Source of the DNA: Pedobacter segetis
Lineage (GTDB): Bacteria > Bacteroidota > Bacteroidia > Sphingobacteriales > Sphingobacteriaceae
Assembly: GCF_016623585.1 (NCBI RefSeq)
Contig: NZ_JAEHFY010000025.1
Coordinates: forward strand, 1-48,815
DNA: 48,815 bases
Direction: 5' to 3'
Shown here one piece after another: positions 1 through 9,240 of this stretch. Numbering within the stretch: position 1 is the first letter of the stretch; each line of letters begins with the position of its first letter. The translations under genes and the position numbers were made by a program. The notes under the pieces were generated by a model. That model saw nothing but the letters and a program-made list of their open reading frames with translations. It made no database searches and had not been told where the DNA came from.

Positions 1-175
1 TTCTAATAAAATTAACCCTGTTTGTTTTTGGTTTGCAATTAAGCAAAGCAATTAACTAGCAACTTGAATTAATTATATAAAAAACCAGAAAAGCCATCAT
101 GCTAAAAAAACATTTGAAAATGAATATAATGGTTTATTGAAATTAAATGGTTTGGTTTAAAATCCTAAAAACGTT

Positions 176-395
176 GACACATAAAACCCCAAGGTTGGAA
201 CCATGGGCTATGGTCGCTTTGCAATTAATAACCCATGGCTTTAGCCGTGGGTTATGACATATAAAACCCAAGGTTGAAACTTGGGCTATGATCGCGTTGC
301 AAACATAACCCAAGGCTTTAGCCTTGGGTTATGACATATAAAACCCAAGGTTGAAACTTGGGCTATAATCGCCCTGCGATTAATCTACAACAGGT
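176..395. repeat. REP-like palindromic repeat cluster (2.7 units)
   Basis: There are three consecutive copies of a unit of about 77-80 bases: 176-255, 256-332 and a partial copy 333-395. Each complete unit carries two hairpins: a weaker one of the form ACCCAAG...CTTGGGCT, and a strong one (AACCCAAGGC, loop TTTA, GCCTTGGGTT in the second copy). The first copy has compensating changes (ACCCATGGC / GCCGTGGGT). This organisation resembles REP/BIME elements mobilised by RAYT (REP-associated tyrosine) transposases. No transposase gene is in the window, so the element would be non-autonomous. The assignment to RAYT is inference. Confidence 0.7.
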
Positions 396-404
396 TTGAC
401 TTGA

Positions 405-440
405 GCAAAAAAAACCCATGATCTAACAACCATGGGGTTC
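405..440 (-). terminator. Intrinsic terminator of the lmo0937-type gene
   Basis: Read on the minus strand, AACCCCATG (439-431) pairs with CATGGGTT (420-413) across a 10-base loop with one bulged base. A run of T (414-407 on the minus strand) follows. It lies 18 bases past the stop codon of the small membrane protein gene. Confidence 0.7.
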
Positions 441-457
441 TAAATAAATTAAATAGC

Positions 458-607
458 CTAGGCTCCTTTGATCACTCTTAATAAAATTGCGATGATTGCA
501 ATTACTAAAAGGATATGGATTAAGCCGCCACCAAAAGGTGTAACAAAAGCTCCAAAAATCCAGACGATAATTAAGATTACTGCGATTAAATAAAGTAAGT
601 TTCCCAT
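458..607 (-). CDS. lmo0937-type small membrane protein
   Basis: A 49-residue protein starting MGNLLYLIAVILI and ending LRVIKGA. It consists almost entirely of two hydrophobic segments (about residues 3-20 and 28-42) joined by a short glycine-rich turn (TPFGGG), with a basic C-terminus. This matches the small lmo0937/DUF5670 family of membrane proteins common in Bacteroidota. The family has no established biochemical role, though members are often linked with stress conditions. The gene stands alone, with a terminator just downstream. The ATG at 607-605 is the only sensible start. Confidence rests on length, hydrophobic pattern and the GGG turn. Confidence 0.8.
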   Translation of the reverse strand: MGNLLYLIAVILIIVWIFGAFVTPFGGGLIHILLVIAIIAILLRVIKGA

Positions 608-753
608 GATTGATATAATTTTAAGATTTAACAATTAATTTAATAAGGTTATTCCTAAAATTGCACCAAAGATGAAAAAATGCCCCAAAATAGTTTAAAT
701 GACTGTTTTACGTTAATACTTAAAATTTTAACCGTATATTAATTAAGACAAAA

Positions 754-786
754 AAAAAAGACCCAAAGTAATTTCGGGTCTTTTCT
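754..786 (-). terminator. Terminator downstream of the DUF2795 gene
   Basis: AAAAGACCC (756-764) pairs with GGGTCTTTT (776-784) over an 11-base loop. On the minus strand a T tract (755 downward) follows the stem, directly after the DUF2795 stop codon. A-rich and T-rich flanks mean it could work in both directions. Confidence 0.8.
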
Positions 787-1008
787 CTAATATTCATCTT
801 CATTAAAGAAGAAATCATCCTTGGTAGGATAATCAGGCCAAATCTCTTCTATGTTCTCATAAGGCTCGCCATCATCTTCTAACGCCTGTAAGTTCTCTAT
901 AACTTCAACAGGTGCGCCAGAGCGAATTCCGTAATCAATCAATTCATCTTTGGTAGCTGGCCAAGGGGCATCTTCTAAGTGAGATGCTAATTCTAACGTC
1001 CAATACAT
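787..1008 (-). CDS. DUF2795 domain protein
   Basis: A 73-residue acidic protein. The central part (WPATKDELIDYGIRSG, about residues 16-31) is the DUF2795 motif, in which a W-P-x-T/S-K-x-E-L pattern is followed by a predicted helix. The C-terminus is very acidic and aromatic (PDYPTKDDFFFNEDEY). DUF2795 proteins are small, of unknown function, and in Bacteroidota usually occur as free-standing single-domain genes like this one. The gene is monocistronic, with a hairpin terminator abutting the stop. I recognise the family, not a mechanism. Confidence 0.85.
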   Translation of the reverse strand: MYWTLELASHLEDAPWPATKDELIDYGIRSGAPVEVIENLQALEDDGEPYENIEEIWPDYPTKDDFFFNEDEY

Positions 1009-1086
1009 AATCTTAGAATTTATTTTTTTATATTTTGCAAAAGTATATTAATATTCAATCTTTACTAAAAAAGTTTTCAACAATTT

Positions 1087-1635
1087 TTAAACCCTTGGAA
1101 TCCAATTATTTTCCTCGTTTTTATTGTCGAAAATCACTTTTCTGCTTAGCGTAAAAAGATAATCTGATAGTCTGTTCAAATAGATAAGCACATTTTCATC
1201 CATCGGGTTTGTTTCTGCCAAATGTACGGTATTACGTTCGGCCCTTCTGCAAACACACCTTGCAATATGGCAAAAAGAAGCGATCTGATTTCCTCCCGGC
1301 AAAACAAAGTGCTTTAATGGGGGCAAAACTTCGTTCATTTTATCCATCTCTTTTTCTAGCAAGATTACGTCTTCTTCTTTTAGATCGGGGATTTTCATTC
1401 TGGATTTTTCTGGATCAGATGCCAAAACAGAACCTATCGTAAACAATCGGTCCTGTATTTCTTTTAAAACCAGTTTATCGTTTCCAGAAATCTCTTGGTC
1501 TCTGATTAAACCGATATAAGAATTTAGCTCATCAACTGTTCCGTAAGCTTCTATCCTTAAATTATATTTCGGCACTCGTGTTCCTCCTATCAAAGAAGTT
1601 TGGCCTTTGTCGCCGGTTTTGGTATATATTTTCAT
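1087..1635 (-). CDS. ATP:cob(I)alamin adenosyltransferase, PduO type
   Basis: A 182-residue cytoplasmic enzyme that transfers the 5'-deoxyadenosyl group of ATP to cob(I)alamin, making coenzyme B12 for adenosylcobalamin-dependent mutases. The N-terminus MKIYTKTGDKGQTSL with the following GGTRVPK is the PduO-family ATP-binding signature. ARCVCRRAER in the second half is the conserved arginine helix. The frame stays open upstream to 1755, but the family normally begins at this MKIYT/MxIYT methionine, so I chose the ATG at 1635-1633. The extra 40 residues (MLFAWMAKKS...) do not resemble the family and would be 5' leader. No cobalamin riboswitch is evident upstream. Confidence 0.92.
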   Translation of the reverse strand: MKIYTKTGDKGQTSLIGGTRVPKYNLRIEAYGTVDELNSYIGLIRDQEISGNDKLVLKEIQDRLFTIGSVLASDPEKSRMKIPDLKEEDVILLEKEMDKMNEVLPPLKHFVLPGGNQIASFCHIARCVCRRAERNTVHLAETNPMDENVLIYLNRLSDYLFTLSRKVIFDNKNEENNWIPRV

Positions 1636-1901
1636 TGATATTTTAACGATGTTTTTGATGAAAGTTTGGGAAATAATATTTGGTAAGAATAGTTTTGCGT
1701 TAACGATAGCAGCGACATCCTTTTTGCTCTTTTTTGCCATCCATGCAAATAGCAAAAAAGATATAGCGAATAGCGTGTTAAAACGCCCAAATAAAAAAAT
1801 TAATCTATAAAATTTTAAATGAGATGATTTTAATATTCATCATTATCATAATAAAACATACTATTTGATTTAAATTTCTAAATTTTAATAAAAAGCATTT
1901 C

Positions 1902-2624
1902 TTACATGGCTTCTAACTTAGAAGAAACCGTTTTAATATCTTGGTTTTGATAATCTTCCTCGATCAAACCATCACGCATACGCACAATCCTATGAGCGTG
2001 TTGTGCAATATCCTCTTCGTGGGTTACAATAATGATGGTGTTTCCTTTAGAATGGATTTCCTCTATCAAGCCCATAATCTCGATGGATGTTTTGGTATCT
2101 AGGTTACCCGTGGGCTCATCTGCTAAAATGATAGATGGATTATTGATCAATGCCCTGGCAACTGCCACTCTTTGCCTTTGCCCGCCAGAGAGTTCATTTG
2201 GTTTATGATGGACCCTGTTCCCCAAACCTACATTTTCTAGGGCTTGCACCGATCTTGTATCCCTATCCTTCTTTTTAATACCGGCATAGATAAGTGGTAA
2301 GGCAACATTATCTTGTGCAGAAGACCGTGGCAAAAGGTTAAAAGTTTGAAAAACAAAACCGATTTCTTTGTTCCTTACGGTTGCCAATTCGCTATCCGTC
2401 ATTTGGCTAACATTGATGCCGTTTAGAATATATTCGCCTTTTGTTGGGGTATCTAAGCAACCTAAAAGGTTCATCAAGGTAGATTTTCCAGAGCCAGAAG
2501 GCCCCATCAATGCAACAAACTCTCCTTTATTTATAGTTAGAGAAACCGATTTTAACGCATGAATAGTTTCTGCACCAATTACATATTTTCTTCCTAGATC
2601 ATTAATGGTGATGAGTGGTTGCAT
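1902..2624 (-). CDS. ABC transporter ATP-binding protein, MacB/LolD type
   Basis: A 240-residue ATPase. Walker A is GPSGSGKST (41-49), the Q-loop lies at about Q93, the signature LSGGQ is at 145-149, and Walker B IILADE (165-170) is followed by PTGNLD. The PTGNLDT segment and overall length are typical of MacB/LolD/FtsE-type ATPases that partner with FtsX-like permeases in lipoprotein release or efflux. No permease is adjacent; the FtsX-like permease at 9241-10497 is 6.6 kb away, so the partner is unknown. The gene follows gatC on the same strand after 64 bases. The C-terminal tail (about residues 225-240) is poorly conserved. Confidence 0.9.
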   Translation of the reverse strand: MQPLITINDLGRKYVIGAETIHALKSVSLTINKGEFVALMGPSGSGKSTLMNLLGCLDTPTKGEYILNGINVSQMTDSELATVRNKEIGFVFQTFNLLPRSSAQDNVALPLIYAGIKKKDRDTRSVQALENVGLGNRVHHKPNELSGGQRQRVAVARALINNPSIILADEPTGNLDTKTSIEIMGLIEEIHSKGNTIIIVTHEEDIAQHAHRIVRMRDGLIEEDYQNQDIKTVSSKLEAM

Positions 2625-2688
2625 ATTGTTTTTCTTGTAAGACCTTAAAAAGCATTGTTTTGTTACAGCTTAACCTAAATTATTTCAC

Positions 2689-2979
2689 TCACTTTTGGAT
2701 AACCTTAGAAACTTTAAAGTATTCGTGATTTTTTAGCGGTGCATTGGATAAGGCTTCTTCCCTTGTCATTTCTTGTATTACCTCATCCTTACGTAAAACA
2801 TTTACCGCATCGTTCATATAAATCAAAGGTTCTACGCCTTCTGTATCAAGCTCATTAAGTTTCGCCATAAAGCTTAATATTTCACTTAGCTCTTCAATAG
2901 AGCGTTCTTTCTCGGCCTCGGTTAATTCTAAACGAGCCAAATGAGCAATTTTATCTACCGTTTCTTTATCTATTTGCAT
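2689..2979 (-). CDS. gatC: Asp/Glu-tRNA amidotransferase subunit C
   Basis: A 96-residue small subunit of the GatCAB amidotransferase, which converts Glu-tRNA(Gln) and often Asp-tRNA(Asn) to the amidated forms; GatC wraps around and stabilises GatA. The N-terminal helix (VDKIAHLARLELTEAE) and the middle segment (LNELDTEGVEPLIY) are the family's standard motifs, and the length is normal. gatA and gatB are not in the window, so this is a dispersed gatC, a usual arrangement in Bacteroidota. It precedes the ABC ATPase gene on the same strand. Confidence 0.93.
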   Translation of the reverse strand: MQIDKETVDKIAHLARLELTEAEKERSIEELSEILSFMAKLNELDTEGVEPLIYMNDAVNVLRKDEVIQEMTREEALSNAPLKNHEYFKVSKVIQK

Positions 2980-3088
2980 TTTTTAAGTTTTAAGTTTTGG
3001 GTATGTGAGCTTCACATCTTAAATATCTGAACTAACTAACCACCCACAAAACAAGTAATAATGAACTAATGACTAATTAATTAACTAA

Positions 3089-3817
3089 CTAATAATCAAG
3101 TTTAGAAGCAATCTTATCGTAAACCATTTGTTTCAAAACCTCATCATCCTTTACATCCATCCCGATAGTTTCAATAGGTTTGTGGATACAAATATGCGAA
3201 ACTCCCGGCTTGCATCCATATTTAATTCCATCATCCCAAAATAATTTCCAGTTATCTTTTATGGTAACTGGTACAATTGCTATTTGATGTTCTATCGCTA
3301 ACCTAAAAGGGCCACTCTTGAAGTGGTGCAAGATCGGTGGGTATTCTTCCCCAATCTTTCCTTCGGGGAAAATTATCGGAGACATTCCTGCCTCTATCCG
3401 TTCAGAGGTTTTTTTAAAGGCCCTAAAAGCAGAAATATTGCTCTCTCTTTTTAAAGGAATATCAATGGTCTCAAAAAATATCTTCGTAGCTGGGTTTTTC
3501 AATAATTCATCTTTACCTAAAAAAAAGAAATTGTTTTTAATCACTACGCTCATGGTAAAAATATCCAAGTTTGATGCGTGGTTGGGGCAAAAAATATAAG
3601 TTTTACCCCAATCAATGGGTTCCTCGTATTGCACCTTATATAAAAACCCACTTAAAACCGATGGGAAAAGCGCACATATTCTTCTTACCTTGTTCAATAA
3701 CGGATACCTACTTTCTTTTCTAGAGAAATAATAAACAAAGGGATAGGTAAAGACAAATATCAATCCCACCATCGCTAAATGCCAATATCTTAAACCTTGC
3801 TTTAAAATTGCTTTCAT
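3089..3817 (-). CDS. 1-acyl-sn-glycerol-3-phosphate acyltransferase (PlsC-like)
   Basis: A membrane-associated acyltransferase expected to acylate lysophosphatidic acid in phospholipid synthesis. The catalytic NHxxxxD box is NHASNLD, and the substrate-binding FPEG box lies about 70 residues further on; both are intact. The N-terminal hydrophobic segment (LAMVGLIFVFTYPFVYYF) is a likely membrane anchor. The open frame extends to a TTG at 3823, but the ATG at 3817-3815 (MKAILKQG) is preferred, giving 242 residues, normal for PlsC. It is divergent from trpS, with about 40 bases between the starts. Related PlsC-type enzymes can act on other acyl acceptors, so the substrate is inferred. Confidence 0.87.
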   Translation of the reverse strand: MKAILKQGLRYWHLAMVGLIFVFTYPFVYYFSRKESRYPLLNKVRRICALFPSVLSGFLYKVQYEEPIDWGKTYIFCPNHASNLDIFTMSVVIKNNFFFLGKDELLKNPATKIFFETIDIPLKRESNISAFRAFKKTSERIEAGMSPIIFPEGKIGEEYPPILHHFKSGPFRLAIEHQIAIVPVTIKDNWKLFWDDGIKYGCKPGVSHICIHKPIETIGMDVKDDEVLKQMVYDKIASKLDY

Positions 3818-3858
3818 CTTCAATCAAAAATAGAAATTTTCTGTACTTTCGCCACAAT

Positions 3859-4854
3859 ATGGAAACTGTTGTTAGCGGAATCCGGAGTACCGGAAAATTA
3901 CATCTTGGAAATTATTATGGAGCGGTAAACAATTTTGTGAAGATGCAAAACGAATATAATTGCTTCTTTTTTATCGCCGATTATCATTCATTAACTACGC
4001 ACCCTACCCCACAAGATCTGCATGGAAACATCAAACAAGTTTTGGTAGAATATTTAGCCGCAGGTTTAGACCCAGAAAAAACCACGCTTTACATCCAATC
4101 TGATGTACCAGAGATTGCCGAGCTATATTTATACATGAACATGAACGCTTATGTAGGCGAGCTGGAACGTAGCGCATCTTTTAAAGATAAAATTAGGGCA
4201 AACCCCAACAATGTTAACGCAGGTTTATTAACGTACCCTGTTTTAATGGCTGCCGATATTTTGATCCACCATGCTACAAAAGTGCCCGTAGGAAAAGATC
4301 AAGAACAGCATTTGGAGATGAGCCGTACCTTCGGCAATCGTTTTAACCATTTATACCAAACAGAATACTTTAGAGAGCCTTATGCCTTCAATTATACCAA
4401 TGATCTAATTAAGATACCGGGTTTAGACGGAAAAGGTAAAATGGGCAAATCTGAAGGAGAGATGAACGCGGTTTATCTTTCTGATTCTCCAGAAACCATC
4501 AGAAAAAAGGTAATGAGGGCGGTTACGGATGCCGGGCCAACCCAAGAAAATCAGGAAAAACCGCAAGAGATACAAAATCTTTTTGATTTGATGAAAGTGG
4601 TCTCGCCCGCCGATACTTTGAGCCATTTTGATGATCTTTACGCAAAGTGCCAGATAAGATATGGCGATTTTAAAAAGGCTTTGGCCGAGGATATGATCAT
4701 CGCAACGCAGCCTATCAGAGAAAAAATCGAAGATATATCTAAAGATAGCAAGCTATTAAGGCAAGTGGCCAAGCATGGAGCTATTAAAGCAAGGGAAAGC
4801 GCTCAAAAAACAATTAAAGAAGTTAGGGAAATAATTGGCTTTAAATCTTTTTAA
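3859..4854 (+). CDS. trpS: Tryptophanyl-tRNA synthetase
   Basis: A class I aminoacyl-tRNA synthetase of 331 residues that charges tRNA(Trp). The HIGH-type motif is in TGKLHLGNYYGA (about 11-22) and the KMSKS loop is KMGKS (194-198). The middle segment with LMAADILIH and VGKDQEQHLEM is typical of bacterial TrpRS. The frame extends 17 codons upstream to 3808, but those codons overlap the divergent acyltransferase and do not match the family; the ATG at 3859 gives METVVSGIRSTG, the usual start. A weak TAnnTTTG-like box (TACTTTCG, 3844-3851) lies just upstream, so the leader would be very short. Confidence 0.95.
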   Translation: METVVSGIRSTGKLHLGNYYGAVNNFVKMQNEYNCFFFIADYHSLTTHPTPQDLHGNIKQVLVEYLAAGLDPEKTTLYIQSDVPEIAELYLYMNMNAYVGELERSASFKDKIRANPNNVNAGLLTYPVLMAADILIHHATKVPVGKDQEQHLEMSRTFGNRFNHLYQTEYFREPYAFNYTNDLIKIPGLDGKGKMGKSEGEMNAVYLSDSPETIRKKVMRAVTDAGPTQENQEKPQEIQNLFDLMKVVSPADTLSHFDDLYAKCQIRYGDFKKALAEDMIIATQPIREKIEDISKDSKLLRQVAKHGAIKARESAQKTIKEVREIIGFKSF

Positions 4855-4950
4855 TAATTAGATTTAAAAATCATAAAGTTTTTAAACTATCATTTTGAAA
4901 CTTATTGTTCAAAACTTTCTACTTTTAACCTTATACTTTAACTCACAAAA

Positions 4951-5565
4951 ATGCACATAGCAATTGTAGGAAACATCGGAGCGGGAAAAACAACCCTTAC
5001 AGAACTTTTAGCCAAGAATTATGGCTGGGAAGCCATGTATGAAGCGGTTGATCAAAACCCCTACCTAGAAGATTTTTATAGCGATATGAAAAGATGGAGC
5101 TTTAACCTTCAGATCTATTTTTTAAATAGCCGTTTTCAACAGATTAGGGAAATCCAAAGTGGGCAAAAAGACATCATTCAAGATCGTACAATTTATGAAG
5201 ATGCGCATATTTTTGCAGAAAACCTACATGAAATGGGGTTAATGACCACCCGTGATCATGATAATTACAGGGCTATTTTTGATAACATTACTTCTTACAT
5301 TAACGCCCCGCATTTATTGATCTATTTAAAAGCATCGGTACCTACTTTGGTAGAAAATATACAACGCAGGGGAAGAGAGTACGAGGCGGGGATAAGGATT
5401 GATTATCTGCAAAAATTAAACGAAAAGTATAACAACTGGATCAAAGGTTACCAAGAAGGTAAATTGTTGATCTTGGATAAAGATAAATTAGATTTTGCCA
5501 ACAATCCTGAAGATCTGGGTTTTGTGATCGATAGCATAGAGAGAGAAATAAACGGATTGTTTTAA
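4951..5565 (+). CDS. Deoxynucleoside kinase
   Basis: A 204-residue cytoplasmic kinase of the dCK/dGK/dNK family that phosphorylates deoxynucleosides in nucleotide salvage. The P-loop is GNIGAGKT (7-14). The ERS/DR-type motif is QDRTIYED, with the preceding segment (FNLQIYFLNSRFQQI) forming part of the nucleoside pocket. RRGREYE near residue 133 is the lid arginine region. The length is normal. Which base is preferred cannot be read from the sequence. The kdsB gene follows after only 8 bases, so the two are probably co-transcribed. Confidence 0.9.
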   Translation: MHIAIVGNIGAGKTTLTELLAKNYGWEAMYEAVDQNPYLEDFYSDMKRWSFNLQIYFLNSRFQQIREIQSGQKDIIQDRTIYEDAHIFAENLHEMGLMTTRDHDNYRAIFDNITSYINAPHLLIYLKASVPTLVENIQRRGREYEAGIRIDYLQKLNEKYNNWIKGYQEGKLLILDKDKLDFANNPEDLGFVIDSIEREINGLF

Positions 5566-5573
5566 AAAAATAG

Positions 5574-6314
5574 ATGAAAATACTGGGAATTATCCCTGCT
5601 AGATACGATTCTACCCGATTTCCGGGTAAACCCTTGATTGATCTTGCAGGAAAAAGCATGATCCAAAGGGTTTACGAACAAGCAAAAAAAGCATCTTCTT
5701 TGGCCGATGTAGTTGTGGCCACTGATGATGAGCGTATTTTTAAGGCCGTAAAGAAATTTAAAGGCAACGTGATCATGACTTTGCCAAGCCACAAAAGCGG
5801 TACAGACCGTTGTGCAGAGGTTTCTAAAAAGATGATCGGTTTCGATGCGATCATCAACATACAAGGCGATGAACCCCTTATTGATCCCAAACAGATTAAT
5901 TTATTGGCCAATTGTTTCAATGATATATCTACAGAACTGGCCACTTTGGTAAAAAAGATTGAAACCGATGAAGAGCTATTCAATCAAAACACCCCAAAAG
6001 TGATCATCAATAAAAATTCTGAGGCTATTTATTTTAGCCGACAGGTTATCCCTTTCATTAAGGGTGTATCCACTGATCAGCTCTTAAAGACCCACATTTT
6101 TTATAAACATATAGGCATATACGGTTACCGCACCACCACGCTAGGTATTATTTCTAAGCTTAAATTAGGGAATTTAGAGCAGTCAGAACAGCTAGAACAA
6201 TTGCGTTGGATAGAAAACGGTTATACCGTTAAGGTTGCGCTAACCAAAAAAGAAAGTTTGGCAATTGATGTACCAGCCGATGTGAACAAGGTATTAGAAG
6301 CCCTAAAAAAATAG
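5574..6314 (+). CDS. kdsB: 3-deoxy-manno-octulosonate cytidylyltransferase
   Basis: A 246-residue CMP-KDO synthetase that activates KDO with CTP for attachment to lipid A, implying an LPS-bearing outer membrane. The N-terminus IIPARYDSTRFPGKPL carries the nucleotide-binding loop. VVATDDERI, SGTDRCAEV and NIQGDEPLI are the family's conserved metal and sugar binding segments. The length is standard. It starts 8 bases after the deoxynucleoside kinase stop. No other KDO or lipid A genes are nearby. Confidence 0.95.
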   Translation: MKILGIIPARYDSTRFPGKPLIDLAGKSMIQRVYEQAKKASSLADVVVATDDERIFKAVKKFKGNVIMTLPSHKSGTDRCAEVSKKMIGFDAIINIQGDEPLIDPKQINLLANCFNDISTELATLVKKIETDEELFNQNTPKVIINKNSEAIYFSRQVIPFIKGVSTDQLLKTHIFYKHIGIYGYRTTTLGIISKLKLGNLEQSEQLEQLRWIENGYTVKVALTKKESLAIDVPADVNKVLEALKK

Positions 6315-6430
6315 TTTATAAACCCCAAAAGCAAATCGGGTTTTATCAAAAACGGCGATCTAAATATTCATAAAATAATATTTGATGTCGATTTGATATT
6401 TCGCAAACCAACATCAAACATTGATTTATT

Positions 6431-6925
6431 TTAGTGTTGGTGGCCACCTTCGCCATGTACATGGCCATGTTCTAATTCTTCTTTTGTTGCTGGGCGTACA
6501 TCTTGGATGGTTCCGTTAAAATGCAACTCGTGGCCAGCCATGGGGTGGTTTAAATCTGCCAGAACAGCATCTTCTGTAATAGAAACAACCCTAGCTTGAA
6601 ACTGACCCCCGTTGTTATCTTGCAAAGGCAAAATAGTGCCTATTTCTGGTAAAGGCTGGTCGCCAAACATATCTTTTGGAAGCGGCGCAACCGCCTTTTC
6701 ATCGTATTCCCCATAGCCTTCTTCTGCAGAAAGAGAGAAAGAATAATCATCTCCAATGGCCAAACCGCTCAAATGCTCTTCAAACTTGGGCAACATCATG
6801 CCTACACCATATAAAAACACCAAAGGTTGTTCTGTTGTGGCACTTTCTACGTGTTTTTTTTCCCCATTTTCTGTTACGTACAAATCGTAAGTTACACTTA
6901 CTACATTATTATTGTCAATTTTCAT
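6431..6925 (-). CDS. FKBP-type peptidyl-prolyl isomerase, SlyD-like
   Basis: A 164-residue SlyD-type prolyl isomerase and chaperone. The FKBP half-domain begins VVSVTYDLYVTENGE. An IF (insert-in-flap) region occupies about residues 70-125 with SAEEGYGEYDE at its start. Next come DLNHPMAGHELHFNGTI, the SlyD hallmark, and a short histidine-rich tail (HGHVHGEGGHQH) that could bind nickel or other metals. The tail is shorter than in enterobacterial SlyD. It is a single gene on the minus strand; the yyaL-type gene upstream stops 30 bases before its start. Confidence 0.92.
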   Translation of the reverse strand: MKIDNNNVVSVTYDLYVTENGEKKHVESATTEQPLVFLYGVGMMLPKFEEHLSGLAIGDDYSFSLSAEEGYGEYDEKAVAPLPKDMFGDQPLPEIGTILPLQDNNGGQFQARVVSITEDAVLADLNHPMAGHELHFNGTIQDVRPATKEELEHGHVHGEGGHQH

Positions 6926-6955
6926 GTTTTGTTTTTTCAGAAACCAAATCTGTTT

Positions 6956-8962
6956 CTATTCAAAAATTTGTTTAATTACTTCACTAACATCACTCACTGG
7001 CAGTTTACAACTTTTATCTTTACAAACAAAAATTTTAGTCTCTCCAACAAACTTGTCTTGCAACAAAGGTAAATTTCCATCCTTACCCCCCAAAATTATC
7101 TTGTTAGGAATGTAAAGTTTTTCTATTTCTTTACGTTTAAGTGAAGCTTCGGGGCCTGTAATGGCAATTTCAAAGCTCCCCGTTATCTCTTCCAATAATA
7201 ATGATGCCCAATTTGAATAACCAGACGCATAAGATTTTATCTTTGGGAATACCATCATCAGCATTTTTTGATAAGTTTTTTGATAATGTTTATTATCGAA
7301 AAATAAACCCAGTTTTTTAAGGTTCCATGCCATTACAGAGTTTGAAGCTGGGATTACATTATCTAAAACTTCATATTTCCTGGCAATTAATGCTTCGTCT
7401 TGGTTAGAGGTGTAGAAAAACATTCCAGAACTTTCATCTGTAAAATGATCTAAAACGTAATCTGTTAAGGCCTTCGCCGATGTTAGGTAGGTTTGGTTAA
7501 AAGTGGCTTCGTATAAACTGATGAGTGCATCTATCAGCAAGGCATAATCATCCAAAAAACCGCTGATGCTGGCCTTTCCGTCCTTATAATTTCTATATAT
7601 TACGCCATCTTCTTTCATCAAATTATTTTGGATGAAACTGATGTTCTGCAAAGCTAGATCCAAAAATTTTTCATCGGCGAAAGCCTGATAAGCATTTACC
7701 AAACCTTTTAACATCAAGGCGTTCCAAGATGTTAAGATCTTATCGTCCAAACCCGGATGTATCCTTTTATTTCTTACTGTCAAAAGTTTATCCCTGCAGT
7801 TCTTGAGCAAACGGTTAAGATCATTTTCTGTTAGATCAAAGGCACCGGCAAATTCTTCCTTTTCTTTTCTTACCCACAAATTATTGATGTGTTCTTCGTC
7901 CCAATTTCCTTCGTCTGTTACCTGATAAAAAAGATCAAATATCTCTGCATCTTTTCCTAAGATTTTATCAATTTCCTTTTTATCCCAAGTGTAAAACTTG
8001 CCTTCAACACCTTCGCTATCTGCATCTAAAGCAGCATAAAAACCACCTTCAGATGATGTCATCTCTCTTTTTAACCAATCGTAGGTTTCATAAACTACCT
8101 CTTTATATCGCTCTTCTCCGCACCATTTATAAGCATCAGCATAAAGCGAGATTAACTGCCCGTTATCATAAAGCATTTTTTCAAAATGTGGGATATGCCA
8201 TTTACCATCAACAGAATAACGGGCGAAACCACCGCCCAAGTGATCATAAATACCCCCTGCCGCCATTTTATCTAAGGTTAAGCGCACAATTACGTGGGCG
8301 GCTTCATCTTTTAAGATATGTGCGGTTTTCATTAAAAAGCTCCAATTGTTTGGCATCGGGAATTTTGGCGCTCTGTTATGGCCGCCTTCGGTAAAATCGA
8401 AAAGCATTTTCCAAGGCTCTAAAATATCTTTTAAATCTTTTTCAGTATAAGCTTCTTCTTTATTTATAAAATTCAATTTATCCGATTGTTTGATGCCATC
8501 GGTAAGTTTTACCGCATAATCTTCTGCTTCATCTGGCTTGGTTTCATAGAAATGCGCCAGATTGGTCAGCAGGTTTATCCAATCTTGTTTGGGGAAATAA
8601 GTTCCTCCGTAAATAGGGCGTTGATCTGGTAAACAGAAACAGTTTAGTGGCCAGCCTCCTCTTCCTGTCATCAACTGAACGGCCGTCATATATATTTGGT
8701 CAATATCCGGGCGTTCTTCCCTATCAACCTTTATACAAACAAAAAATCGGTTCATCAGTTCTGCAACTTCTTCGTTTTCAAAGCTTTCATGCTCCATTAC
8801 GTGGCACCAATGGCAAGCAGAATAGCCAATGCTCACCAAAATCAATTTGTTTTCTTTTTTAGCTTTTTCTAAAGCTTCTTTACCCCAAGGAAACCAATTT
8901 ACGGGGTTGTTTGCGTGTTGTAAAAGGTAGGGAGAGCTAGAATTTTTGAGTTGATTGGACAT
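6956..8962 (-). CDS. YyaL/DUF255 thioredoxin-domain protein
   Basis: A 668-residue protein of the YyaL/SPATA20 family. It has an N-terminal thioredoxin-like DUF255 domain (about 1-165) with the CxxC pair C50-H-W-C53, a following [12 protein letters not shown] helix and GGWPLNCF. The long C-terminal part (about 190-600) is of the (alpha/alpha)6 glycoside-hydrolase-like fold, with [17 protein letters not shown] and [13 protein letters not shown] segments. The biochemical role of the family is not firmly established. Length and start ([23 protein letters not shown]) are standard. A TAnnTTTG box is present upstream at 9023-9030. Confidence 0.92.
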   Translation of the reverse strand: MSNQLKNSSSPYLLQHANNPVNWFPWGKEALEKAKKENKLILVSIGYSACHWCHVMEHESFENEEVAELMNRFFVCIKVDREERPDIDQIYMTAVQLMTGRGGWPLNCFCLPDQRPIYGGTYFPKQDWINLLTNLAHFYETKPDEAEDYAVKLTDGIKQSDKLNFINKEEAYTEKDLKDILEPWKMLFDFTEGGHNRAPKFPMPNNWSFLMKTAHILKDEAAHVIVRLTLDKMAAGGIYDHLGGGFARYSVDGKWHIPHFEKMLYDNGQLISLYADAYKWCGEERYKEVVYETYDWLKREMTSSEGGFYAALDADSEGVEGKFYTWDKKEIDKILGKDAEIFDLFYQVTDEGNWDEEHINNLWVRKEKEEFAGAFDLTENDLNRLLKNCRDKLLTVRNKRIHPGLDDKILTSWNALMLKGLVNAYQAFADEKFLDLALQNISFIQNNLMKEDGVIYRNYKDGKASISGFLDDYALLIDALISLYEATFNQTYLTSAKALTDYVLDHFTDESSGMFFYTSNQDEALIARKYEVLDNVIPASNSVMAWNLKKLGLFFDNKHYQKTYQKMLMMVFPKIKSYASGYSNWASLLLEEITGSFEIAITGPEASLKRKEIEKLYIPNKIILGGKDGNLPLLQDKFVGETKIFVCKDKSCKLPVSDVSEVIKQIFE

Positions 8963-9022
8963 ATTACCTAATTAACCACCAAAATTATGATGTGTTTTTA
9001 TTTTGTTTAAATGGGTTTTGGA

Positions 9023-9030
9023 CAAAGGTA
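9023..9030 (-). promoter_or_regulatory. Putative -7 box upstream of the DUF255 gene
   Basis: Minus-strand TACCTTTG fits the Bacteroidota -7 consensus TAnnTTTG and lies 61 bases upstream of the start codon. No TTG -33 element with normal spacing is visible, so this is a partial match. Confidence 0.4.
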
Positions 9031-9240
9031 AAATACTAATTAAAATTTAGCCACTAATTTACCAATGCTCACAAATGTTATTGAAAAGATTGATCACAAA
9101 AATATTTGTTAAGCTAAAGATCATAATTTAACATTAGGGCATTAAGAAAAATGAAGCTTTTAATGATTCAATAATTTAAAACTGCTTAAATTATTGAAAT
9201 TACAGCCTTTGAAGATTTAGAGAATTGGCGGCAAAAAAAC

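Larger units (their letters stand above)
1..457. other. AT-rich non-coding stretch with REP-like repeats
   Basis: No convincing gene is seen. The first 170 bases are AT-rich without recognisable structure. Bases 176-395 hold palindromic repeat units and 405-440 hold a terminator, both listed separately. Confidence 0.6.

Noticed and set aside
1636-1755. 40-residue N-terminal extension of the adenosyltransferase
   Set aside because: The family begins at MKIYTKTGDKG; the extension has no family similarity and likely is untranslated leader.
1607-1810. Plus-strand frame of 67 codons with hydrophobic segments
   Set aside because: It overlaps the start of the adenosyltransferase gene on the other strand and matches nothing known.
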